Assembly (NCBI RefSeq): GCF_051014445.1
Contig: NW_027488370.1
Location: forward strand, 4,464,001 to 4,528,000
DNA from: Colletes latitarsis
Lineage: Eukaryota > Arthropoda > Insecta > Hymenoptera > Colletidae
Length of the DNA: 64,000 bases
Direction of reading: 5' to 3'
Positions 26,335 through 35,805 of this stretch are shown here, in pieces. The position numbers and the translations under genes are program-made. Under the pieces are notes generated by a model that saw only the letters and a list, made by a program, of their open reading frames with translations, did not search any database and had not been told where the DNA came from. Within the stretch, counting starts at the first letter, position 1. Every line of letters begins with the position of its first letter.

Positions 26335-27854
26335 TGGGATAGGTCTGGGATTTGCTCTCATCAGGCTCACAGTTTCGCGTTTTTCACATACTTGTTGGAC
26401 GGATCCTGGGTTTTTTCTGGTTTGGATCACGTAGTAATGTGGGACCACACTGAAACAGTCAATTAAACCTGGTTTCGACCAATATTTTAGAGAATAATTC
26501 ATGTTAGGTCTAGGTTAGGTCTGGGATTTGCTCTCATCAGGCTCATTCTTTTGCATATTTCTCATACTTGATGGCTAGATCCTGGGCTTTTTCTGGATTG
26601 CATCACGTAGTAATGAAGTACAACACTGAAACAGTCAATTAAACCTGGTTTCCATCAATATTTTAGAGGACAACGCAAGTTAGGTCTGGGATAGGTCTGG
26701 GATTTGCCCTCATCAGGCTCATACTTTCGGGTTTTTCACATACTTGTTGAACAGATCCTGGGTTTTTTCTGGTTTGGATCCCGTAGTAGTGTGGTACCAC
26801 ACTGAAACAGTCCATTAAACCTGGTTTCGCTCATTATTTTAGAGGATAACGCATGTTAGGTCTAGGTCAGGCCTGGGATTTTCACTCATCAGACTCATAC
26901 TTTCGCATTCTTCACATACTTGTTGAACGGATCCTAGGGTTTTTCTGGTTTGGATCACGTAGTAATGTGGGACCACACTGAAACAATCAATTAAACCTGG
27001 TCTTGATAAATATTTTAGAGGATAACGCATGTTAGGTCTGTGTTAGGTCTAGGATTTGCCCTCGTCAGGCTCATACTTTCGCATATTTCTGATACTTCAT
27101 GGCTAGATCCTGGGCTATTTCTGGATTGGATCACGTAGTAATGTGGTACCACACTGAAACTGTCAATTAAACCTGGTTTCGATCAATATTTTAGAGGATA
27201 ACGCAAGTTAGGTCTGGGATAGGTCTGGGATTTGCCCTCACCAGGCTCATACTTTCGCGTTTTTCACATACTTGTTGAACAGATCCTGGGCTATTTCTGG
27301 ATTGGATCACGTAGTAATGTGGTACCACACTGAAACTGTCAATTAAACCTGGTTTCGATCAATATTTTAGAGGATAACGCATCTTAGTTCTGGGTTAGGT
27401 CTAAGATTTGCCCTCATCAGGCTCACAGTTTCGCGTTTTTCACATACTTGTTGAACAGATCCTGGGTTTTTTCTGGATTGGATCACGTAGTAATGTGGTA
27501 CCACACTGAAACTGTCAATTAAACCTGGTTTCGATCAATATTTTAGAGGATAACGCAAGTTAGGTCTGGGATAGGTCTGGGATTTGCCCTCATCAGAATC
27601 ATACTTTCGCACACTTCACATACTCGTTGAATAGATCCTGGGTTATTTTCTGGTTTGGATCACATAGTAATGTGGTACCACACTAAAACAGTGAATTAAA
27701 CCTGGTTTCGATCAATATTTTAGAGGATAACGCAAGTTAGGTCTGGGATAGGTCTGGGATTAGCCCTCATCAGACTCATACTTTCGCACACTTCACATAC
27801 TCGATGACAAGATCCTGGGTTTTTTTCTGGTTTGGATCACGTAGTAATGTGTTT

Positions 27855-28967
27855 CCACACTGAAACAGTCGATTAAACCAGGTTTCGATCAATATTTTTG
27901 AGGATAACGCATGTTAGGTCTAGGTTAGGCATGGGATTTTAACTCATCAGACTCATTCTTTCGCATTCTTCACATACATGTTGAACGGATCCAGGGTTTT
28001 TTCTGGTTTGGAACACGTCGTAATGTGGGTCCACACTTGAAACAATCAATTAAAACTGGTCTTGATAAATATTTTAGAGGATAACGCATGTTAGGTCTGG
28101 GATAGGTGTGGGATTTGCCATCATCAGACTCCTACTTTCGCACACTTCACGTACTCGTTGAACAGATCCTGGGTTATTTTCTAGCTGGGATCAGTAGTAA
28201 TGTGGTACCACTCTGAGACATTCGATTAAACCAGGTTTTGATCAATATTTCTGAGGATAACACATGTTAGGTCTAGGTTAGGCTTGGGATTTTCACTCAT
28301 CAGACTCATACTTTCGCATTCTTCACATACTTGTTGAACGGATCCTGGGGTTTTTCTGGTTTGGTTCACGTAGTAACGTGGTACCACACTGAAAGATTCA
28401 ATTAAACCTGGTCTTGATAAATATTTTAGAGGATAACGCATGTTAGGTCTGGGTTAGGTCTAGGATTTGCCCTCATCAGGCTCATACTTTCACATATTTC
28501 TCATACTTCATGGCTAGATCCTGGGCTATTTCTGGATTGGATCACGTAGTAAAGTGGTACCACACTGAAACATTCAATGAAACCTGGTCTGGATAAATAT
28601 TTTAGAGGATAACGCATCTTAGGTCTGGGTTAGGTCTAAGATTTGCCCTCATCAGGCTCACAGTTTCGCGTTTTTCACATACTTGTTGAAAGGATCCTGG
28701 GCTATTTCTGAGTTGGATCACGTAGTAAAGTGGTACCACACTGAAACAGTCAATTAAACCTGGTTTCCATCAATATTTTAGAGGACAACGCAAGTTAGGT
28801 CTGGGATAGGTCTGGGATTTGCCCTCATCAGGCTCATACTTTCGGGTTTTTCACATACTAGTTGAACAGATCCTGGGTTTTTTCTGGTTTGGATCCCGTA
28901 GTAGTGTCGTACCACACTGAAACAGTCCATTAAACCTGGTTTCGCCCAATATTTTAGAGGATAACGC
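27855..28967. repeat. Third, shortened copy of the 6.3/21.6-kb duplication, ending at the A/B junction
   Basis: This matches 22043 onward at offset 5812, with the markers 'ttctagctgggatcag', 'cactctgagacattcg' and 'cacttgaaacaatc'. Near 28846 the alignment jumps by one monomer: 'cacatactagttgaac' follows the 'ttcgggtttttc' monomer directly, so the offset becomes 5636. The copy runs into the family switch at 28967. Confidence 0.75.
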
Positions 28968-29719
28968 CGGTTATGTCACGGGTAGGTCTGGGATTTGTCC
29001 TCATCTGGCTCATACTTTCGCATTTCTCGCTTACTTGTTGGCCAGATCCTGGCGTTTTTCTGGTTTGGATCACGTAGTAATGCGGTACCACACCGGAACA
29101 GTCAATTAAACCTGGTTCCGATTAATATTTTAGAGGATAACGCCGGTTATGTCTGGGTTATGTCTGGTATTTGCCCTCATCTGGCTCGTATTTTCGCATT
29201 TTTCGCATACATGTAGGCAAGATCCTGGCATTTTTCTGGCTTGGACCACGTTGTAATGTGGTACCACACTGAAACAGTCAATAGAATCTAGTTCCGATTA
29301 ATATTTTAGAGGATAACGCCGGTTATGGCTGTGTTAGGTCTGGGATTTGCCGTCATCTGGCTCGTATTTTCGTCTTTTTCGCATACTTGTTGACCAGATC
29401 CTGGCCTTTTCCTGGCTTTGACCACGTAGTAATGTGGTATCACACTGAAACAGTCAATTAAACCTGGTTGCGATTAATATTTTAGAGGATAACGCCGGTT
29501 ATCTCTCGGTTAGGTCTGGGATTTGTCCTCATCTGGCTCATACTTTCGCATTTCTCGCTTACTTGTTGGCCAGATCCTGGCGTTTTTCTGGTTTGGATCA
29601 CGTAGTAATGCGGTACCACACCGGAACAGTCAATTAAACCTGGTTCCGATTAATATTTTAGAGGATAACGCCGGTTATGTCTGGGTTATGTCTGGTATTT
29701 GCCCTCATCTGGCTCGTAC

Positions 29720-29737
29720 TTTCGCATTTTTCGCATA
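29720..29737 (+). repeat. 9-bp internal direct repeat in family B
   Basis: TTTCGCATT (29720-29728) is followed directly by TTTCGCATA (29729-29737), 8 of 9 identical. In family A the second unit usually reads 'ttcacata' or 'tctcata', so the repeat is hidden there. Confidence 0.8.
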
Positions 29738-29834
29738 CATGTAGGCAAGATCCTGGCCTTTTTCTGGTTTGGATCACGTGGTAATGCGGTACCACACCGA
29801 AACAGTCAATTAAACCTGGTAGCGATTAATATTT

Positions 29835-30010
29835 TAGAGGATAACGCCGGTTACGTCTCGGTTAGGTCAGGGATTTGCCCTCATCTGGCTCGTACTTTCG
29901 CATTTATCGCATACTTGTTGGCCAGATCCTGGCCTTTTTCTGGCTTGTATCACGTAGTAATTTGGTACCACACTGAAACAGTCAATCAAACCTGGTTCCG
30001 ATTAATTTTT
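29835..30010 (+). repeat. Representative family B monomer (176 bp)
   Basis: This monomer has the same phase and length as family A but is diagnostically different. It reads 'aacgccggtta', 'ctcatctggctcgtac', 'tttcgcatttatcgcatac' and 'ttggccagatcctggcc', followed by a T5 run, then the GGTACC segment and 'ccgattaat' at the end. It contains the hairpin GGCCAG-ATC-CTGGCC at 29920-29934. Family B monomers carry more CpG than family A monomers (ctCGtac, ttttCGcat, and in many copies atgCGgtacc and cacCGaaac). Confidence 0.92.
29920..29934. other. Family B hairpin-forming dyad GGCCAG-ATC-CTGGCC, followed by T5
   Basis: This is a perfect 6-bp inverted repeat with a 3-base loop, followed by a run of five T. 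It recurs in a large share of B monomers (for example near 31505, 32032, 34145, 37988, 39429 and 62300). Other B monomers have 'ggccagatcctggcg', 'gaccagatcctggcc' or 'ggcaagatcctggcc', which shorten the stem. Family A has 'gaacagatcctggg' and lacks it. Confidence 0.9.
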
Positions 30011-30402
30011 TAGAGGATAACGCCGGTTATGGCTGGGTTAGGTCTGGGATTTGCCGTCATCTTGCTCGTGCTTTCGTATTTTTCGCATACTTGTTGGCCA
30101 GATCCTGGCCTTTTTCTGGCTTGGACCACGTAGTAATGTGGTATCACACTGAAACAGTCAATTAAACCTGGTTGCGATTAATATTTTAGAGGATAACGCC
30201 GGTTATCTCTCGGTTAGGTCTGGGATTTGTCCTTATCTGGCTCATACTTTCGCATTTCTCGCTTACTTGTTGGCAAGATCCTGGGCTTTTTTTAGTTTGG
30301 ATCACGTAGTAATGTGGTACCACACCGGAACAGTCAATTAAACCTGGTTCCGATTAATATTTTAGAGGATAACGCTGGTTATGTCTGGGTTAGTTCTGGT
30401 AT

Positions 30403-30720
30403 TTGCAATCATCTGGCTCATACTTTTGCAATTTTCGCGTACTTGTTGGCCAGATCTTGGGTTTTTTGTGGTTTGGATCCCGTCGTAATCTGGTTCCACA
30501 CCGAAGCAGTCAATCGAACCTGGTTCGGATGAATATTTTGGAGGATGACGCTGGTTATGTTTGGGTTAGTTCTGGTATTTGCAATCATCTGGCTCGTACT
30601 TTCGCATTTTTCGCATACTTGTTGGCAAGATTCTGGGCTTTTTTTAGTTTGGATCACGTAGTAATGTGGTACCACACTGAAACAGTCAATTAAACCTGGT
30701 TCCGATTAATATTTTAGAGG
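30403..30720. repeat. Conserved two-monomer cassette (first of ten near-identical copies)
   Basis: This cassette has a private variant set: 'catacttttgcaattttcgc', 'ccagatcttgggttttttg', 'cccgtcgtaatctggttcc', 'gaagcagtcaatcgaac', 'ggttcggatgaatattttgg' and 'ggatgacgctggttatg'. A monomer with 'aagattctgggcttttttta' follows. Copies start near 30403, 32515, 33043, 35155, 40436, 42548, 50467, 54691, 57681 and 59088. They sit both in the young 30-50 kb HORs and in the diverged 54-60 kb zone. The last three share 'cttgcttgcaagattc'. A degraded relative lies near 57080-57240. Confidence 0.8.
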
Positions 30721-31052
30721 ATAACGCCGGTTATGTCTGGGTTAGGTCTGGTATTTGCCCTCATCTGGTTCGTACTTTCGCATTTTTCGCATACTTGTTT
30801 GCCAGATCCTGGCCTTTTTCTGGTTTGGATCACGTGGTAATGCGGTACCACACCGAAACAGTCAATTAAACCTGGTTGCGATTAATATTTTAGAGGATAA
30901 CGCCGGTTATGTCTCGGTTAGGTCTGGGATTTGCCCTCATCTGGCCCGTACTTTCGCATTTTTCGCATACTTGTTGGCCAGATCCTGGCGTTTTTCTGGT
31001 TTGGATCACGTAGTAATGCGGTACCACACCGGAACAGTCAATTAAACCTGGT

Positions 31053-31480
31053 CTTGATAAATATTTTAGAGGATAACGCATGTTAGGTCTAGGTTAGTTC
31101 TGGGATTTTCACTCATCAGACCCATACTTTCGCATTCTTCACATACTTGTTGAACGGATCCTGGGTTTTTTCTGGTTTGGATCACGTAGTAATGTGGGAC
31201 CACACTGAAACAATCAATTAAACCTGGTCTTGATAAATATTTTAGAGGATAACGCATGTTAGGTGTGGGATAGGTCTGGGATTTGCCCTCATCAGACTCA
31301 TACTTTCGCATATTTCTCATACTTCATGGCTAGATCCTGGGCTATTTCTGGATTGGATCACGTAGTAATGTGGTACCACACTGAAACAGTCAATTAAACC
31401 TGGTTTCGATCAATATTTTAGAGGATAACGCAAGTTAGGTCTGGGATAGGTCTGGGATTTGCCCTCACCAGGCTCATACT
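31053..31480. repeat. Family A island 1 inside B (short type)
   Basis: A-specific sequence starts at 'cttgataaatatttt' after B 'ggaacagtcaattaaacctggt'. It includes 'gttagttctgggattttcac', 'catcagacccatac', 'ggtgtgggataggtctggg' and 'caccaggctcatac', and ends where 'tttcgcatttttcgc' (B) resumes. It is about 2.4 monomers long. Islands 1, 2 and 4 share both junctions. Confidence 0.9.
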
Positions 31481-33692
31481 TTCGCATTTTTCGCATACTT
31501 GTTGGCCAGATCCTGGCCTTTTTCCGTTTTGGATCACGTAGTAATGCGGTACCACACCGAAACAGTCAATTAAACCTGGTAGCGATTAATATTTTAGAGG
31601 ATAACGCCGGTTATGTCTCGGTTAGGTCTGGGATTTGCCCTCATCTGGCCCGTACTTTCGCATTTTTCGCATACTTGTTGGCCAGATCCTGGCGTTTTTC
31701 TGGTTTGGATCACGTAGTAATGCGGTACCACACCGGAACAGTCAATTAAACCTGGTTCCGATTAATATTTTAGAGGATAACGCCGGTTATGTCTGGGTTA
31801 TGTCTGGTATTTGCCCTCATCTGGCTCGTACTTTCGCATTTTTCGCATACATGTAGGCAAGATCCTGGCCTTTTTCTGGTTTGGATCACGTAGTAATGCG
31901 GTACCACACCGAAACAGTCAATTAAACCTGGTAGCGATTAATATTTTAGAGGATAACGCCGGTTATGTCTCGGTTAGGTCAGGGATTTGCCCTCATCTGG
32001 CTCGTACTTTCGCATTTATCGCATACTTGTTGGCCAGATCCTGGCCTTTTTCTGGCTTGTATCACGTAGTAATTTGGTACCACACTGAAACAGTCAATCA
32101 AACCTGGTTCCGATTAATTTTTTAGAGGATAACGCCGGTTATGGCTGGGTTAGGTCTGGGATTTGCCGTCATCTTGCTCGTGCTTTCGTATTTTTCGCAT
32201 ACTTGTTGGCCAGATCCTGGCCTTTTTCTGGCTTGGACCACGTAGTAATGTGGTATCACACTGAAACAGTCAATTAAACCTGGTTGCGATTAATATTTTA
32301 GAGGATAACGCCGGTTATCTCTCGGGTAGGTCTGGGATTTGTCCTCATCTGGCTCATACTTTCGCATTTCTCGCTTACTTGTTGGCAAGATCCTCGGCTT
32401 TTTTTGGTTTGGATCACGTAGTAATGTGGTACCACACTGAAACAGTCAATTAAACCTGGTTCCGATTAATATTTTAGAGGATAACGCTGGTTATGTCTGG
32501 GTTAGTTCTGGTATTTGCAATCATCTGGCTCATACTTTTGCAATTTTCGCGTACTTGTTGGCCAGATCTTGGGTTTTTTGTGGTTTGGATCCCGTCGTAA
32601 TCTGGTTCCACACCGAAGCAGTCAATCGAACCTGGTTCGGATGAATATTTTGGAGGATGACGCTGGTTATGTTTGGGTTAGTTCTGGTATTTGCAATCAT
32701 CTGGCTCGTACTTTCGCATTTTTCGCATACTTGTTGGCAAGATTCTGGGCTTTTTTTAGTTTGGATCACGTAGTAATGTGGTACCACACTGAAACAGTCA
32801 ATTAAACCTGGTTCCGATTAATATTTTAGAGGATAACGCCGGTTATGTCTGGGTTAGGTCTGGTATTTGTCCTTATCTGGCTCATACTTTCGCATTTCTC
32901 GCTTACTTGTTGGCAAGATCCTGGGCTTTTTTTAGTTTGGATCACGTAGTAATGTGGTACCACACCGGAACAGTCAATTAAACCTGGTTCCGATTAATAT
33001 TTTAGAGGATAACGCTGGTTATGTCTGGGTTAGTTCTGGTATTTGCAATCATCTGGCTCATACTTTTGCAATTTTCGCGTACTTGTTGGCCAGATCTTGG
33101 GTTTTTTGTGGTTTGGATCCCGTCGTAATCTGGTTCCACACCGAAGCAGTCAATCGAACCTGGTTCGGATGAATATTTTGGAGGATGACGCTGGTTATGT
33201 TTGGGTTAGTTCTGGTATTTGCAATCATCTGGCTCGTACTTTCGCATTTTTCGCATACTTGTTGGCAAGATTCTGGGCTTTTTTTAGTTTGGATCACGTA
33301 GTAATGTGGTACCACACTGAAACAGTCAATTAAACCTGGTTCCGATTAATATTTTAGAGGATAACGCCGGTTATGTCTGGGTTAGGTCTGGTATTTGCCC
33401 TCATCTGGTTCGTACTTTCGCATTTTTCGCATACTTGTTTGCCAGATCCTGGCCTTTTTCTGGTTTGGATCACGTGGTAATGCGGTACCACACCGAAACA
33501 GTCAATTAAACCTGGTTGCGATTAATATTTTAGAGGATAACGCCGGTTATGTCTCGGTTAGGTCTGGGATTTGCCCTCATCTGGCCCGTACTTTCGCATT
33601 TTTCGCATACTTGTTGGCCAGATCCTGGCGTTTTTCTGGTTTGGATCACGTAGTAATGCGGTACCACACCGGAACAGTCAATTAAACCTGGT
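31481..33692. repeat. Family B segment 2
   Basis: This is continuous family B between islands 1 and 2. It contains B subtypes with 'atctggcccgtac', 'catacatgtaggcaag', 'catttatcgcatac', 'catcttgctcgtgctttcg', and 'catttctcgcttacttg', plus the 'cttttgcaattttcgc' cassette at 32515 and 33043. The 2640-bp HOR boundary falls at 32865/32866. Confidence 0.9.
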
Positions 33693-35505
33693 CTTGATAA
33701 ATATTTTAGAGGATAACGCATGTTAGGTCTAGGTTAGTTCTGGGATTTTCACTCATCAGACCCATACTTTCGCATTCTTCACATACTTGTTGAACGGATC
33801 CTGGGTTTTTTCTGGTTTGGATCACGTAGTAATGTGGGACCACACTGAAACAATCAATTAAACCTGGTCTTGATAAATATTTTAGAGGATAACGCATGTT
33901 AGGTGTGGGATAGGTCTGGGATTTGCCCTCATCAGACTCATACTTTCGCATATTTCTCATACTTCATGGCTAGATCCTGGGCTATTTCTGGATTGGATCA
34001 CGTAGTAATGTGGTACCACACTGAAACAGTCAATTAAACCTGGTTTCGATCAATATTTTAGAGGATAACGCAAGTTAGGTCTGGGATAGGTCTGGGATTT
34101 GCCCTCACCAGGCTCATACTTTCGCATTTTTCGCATACTTGTTGGCCAGATCCTGGCCTTTTTCCGTTTTGGATCACGTAGTAATGCGGTACCACACCGA
34201 AACAGTCAATTAAACCTGGTAGCGATTAATATTTTAGAGGATAACGCCGGTTATGTCTCGGTTAGGTCTGGGATTTGCCCTCATCTGGCCCGTACTTTCG
34301 CATTTTTCGCATACTTGTTGGCCAGATCCTGGCGTTTTTCTGGTTTGGATCACGTAGTAATGCGGTACCACACCGGAACAGTCAATTAAACCTGGTTCCG
34401 ATTAATATTTTAGAGGATAACGCCGGTTATGTCTGGGTTATGTCTGGTATTTGCCCTCATCTGGCTCGTACTTTCGCATTTTTCGCATACATGTAGGCAA
34501 GATCCTGGCCTTTTTCTGGTTTGGATCACGTAGTAATGCGGTACCACACCGAAACAGTCAATTAAACCTGGTAGCGATTAATATTTTAGAGGATAACGCC
34601 GGTTATGTCTCGGTTAGGTCAGGGATTTGCCCTCATCTGGCTCGTACTTTCGCATTTATCGCATACTTGTTGGCCAGATCCTGGCCTTTTTCTGGCTTGT
34701 ATCACGTAGTAATTTGGTACCACACTGAAACAGTCAATCAAACCTGGTTCCGATTAATTTTTTAGAGGATAACGCCGGTTATGGCTGGGTTAGGTCTGGG
34801 ATTTGCCGTCATCTTGCTCGTGCTTTCGTATTTTTCGCATACTTGTTGGCCAGATCCTGGCCTTTTTCTGGCTTGGACCACGTAGTAATGTGGTATCACA
34901 CTGAAACAGTCAATTAAACCTGGTTGCGATTAATATTTTAGAGGATAACGCCGGTTATCTCTCGGGTAGGTCTGGGATTTGTCCTCATCTGGCTCATACT
35001 TTCGCATTTCTCGCTTACTTGTTGGCAAGATCCTCGGCTTTTTTTGGTTTGGATCACGTAGTAATGTGGTACCACACTGAAACAGTCAATTAAACCTGGT
35101 TCCGATTAATATTTTAGAGGATAACGCTGGTTATGTCTGGGTTAGTTCTGGTATTTGCAATCATCTGGCTCATACTTTTGCAATTTTCGCGTACTTGTTG
35201 GCCAGATCTTGGGTTTTTTGTGGTTTGGATCCCGTCGTAATCTGGTTCCACACCGAAGCAGTCAATCGAACCTGGTTCGGATGAATATTTTGGAGGATGA
35301 CGCTGGTTATGTTTGGGTTAGTTCTGGTATTTGCAATCATCTGGCTCGTACTTTCGCATTTTTCGCATACTTGTTGGCAAGATTCTGGGCTTTTTTTAGT
35401 TTGGATCACGTAGTAATGTGGTACCACACTGAAACAGTCAATTAAACCTGGTTCCGATTAATATTTTAGAGGATAACGCCGGTTATGTCTGGGTTAGGTC
35501 TGGTA
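32866..35505. repeat. 2640-bp HOR (15-mer), copy 2
   Basis: This is the second copy of the 15-mer, with no difference from 30226-32865 seen in the lines compared. Just after 35505 the next unit is shortened: it resumes the order found near 33395 (offset 2112-2113, 12 monomers) with 'ctggtcccgtac'. About three monomers are therefore skipped. Confidence 0.9.
33693..34120. repeat. Family A island 2 inside B (short type)
   Basis: This is the copy of island 1 carried along by the 2640-bp HOR duplication. It has the same left junction ('aacctggt' then 'cttgataa') and the same right junction ('caccaggctcatac' then 'tttcgcatttttcgc'). I saw no base difference from island 1. Confidence 0.9.
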
Positions 35506-35805
35506 TTTGCCCTCATCTGGTCCCGTACTTTCGCATTTTTCGCATACTTGTTTGCCAGATCCTGGCCTTTTTCTGGTTTGGATCACGTGGTAATGCGGTA
35601 CCACACCGAAACAGTCAATTAAACCTGGTAGCGATTAATATTTTAGAGGATAACGCCGGTTATGTCTCGGTTAGGTCTGGGATTTGCCCTCATCTGGCCC
35701 GTACTTTCGCATTTTTCGCATACTTGTTGGCCAGATCCTGGCGTTTTTCTGGTTTGGATCACGTAGTAATGCGGTACCACACCGGAACAGTCAATTAAAC
35801 CTGGT
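34121..35805. repeat. Family B segment 3
   Basis: This is family B between islands 2 and 3. It repeats the subtype order of 31481 onward (offset 2640) up to 35505 and then moves to the 'ctggtcccgtac' and 'acgtggtaatgcgg' monomers that lead into island 3. Confidence 0.9.

Larger units (their letters stand above)
1..28967. repeat. Family A satellite domain
   Basis: Every monomer here carries family A signatures: 'cgcatgttagg', 'cgcaagttagg' or 'cgcatcttagg'; 'catcaggctc' or 'catcagactc'; and 'ttcacatac' or 'tctcatac'. At least five subtypes alternate. One has 'ggattttcactcatcagactc' elements. One has 'catatttctcatacttcatgg'. One has 'ctcacagtttcgcg'. One has 'cacacttcacatactcg' followed by 'gttattttctgg', which is one base longer. 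One has 'cttttgcatatttctcatac' with 'gaagtacaacactg'. The order of subtypes defines the HORs listed below. The domain ends at 28967, where 'ataacgc' is followed by the B sequence 'cggttatg'. Confidence 0.95.
28968..31052. repeat. Family B segment 1
   Basis: This is the first family B sequence, starting 'cggttatgtcacgggtagg'. Near 28968-29700 a 3-monomer (528-bp) recurrence is visible: 'ttgtcctcatctggctcata' with 'catttctcgcttacttg' occurs near 29000 and 29525. From about 30045 the order matches 40078 onward (offset 10033). The segment ends inside a chimeric monomer, where 'ggaacagtcaattaaacctggt' gives way to 'cttgataaat'. Confidence 0.9.
30045..32865. repeat. Block 1 of the ~10-kb duplication (partner 40078-42898)
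   Basis: The offset of 10033 bp (57 x 176 + 1) is constant across this block, including the embedded A island at 31053-31480. Differences are sparse: 'gtccttatctgg' versus 'gtcctcatctgg', and 'tgggttagttctgg' versus 'tgggttaattctgg'. Collinearity stops at 32866/42899. There, copy 1 runs into its own second 2640-bp HOR unit and copy 2 reads 'tttgccctcatctggttcg'. Confidence 0.8.
30226..32865. repeat. 2640-bp HOR (15-mer), copy 1
   Basis: The offset of 2640 (15 x 176) aligns this with 32866-35505. I found no base difference in the stretches compared side by side, including the A island inside (31053-31480 versus 33693-34120). The start is marked by 'tttgtccttatctggctc', which occurs near 30224 and 32864. 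It also contains two copies of the 'catacttttgcaattttcgc' monomer (30403 and 32515). Confidence 0.9.

Noticed and set aside
29773..29780. ATCACGTG matching the budding-yeast CDEI consensus (also 30829-30836 and some other B monomers)
   Set aside because: Most monomers read 'atcacgta', there is no CDEII/CDEIII arrangement, and point centromeres do not consist of satellite arrays. An 8-base match is expected by chance in a repeated segment.
29920..29940. Hairpin plus T-run as a bacterial-type terminator or Pol III stop
   Set aside because: The form matches superficially, but it is a repeated part of a eukaryotic-type satellite with no transcription unit upstream. The structural dyad itself is reported instead.
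30525..30540. tRNA/SINE B-box-like 'ggttcggatgaat'
   Set aside because: It lacks the final CC of GGTTCGANTCC, and no A box, cloverleaf or poly-A tail accompanies it. It is a cassette variant of 'ggttccgattaat'.
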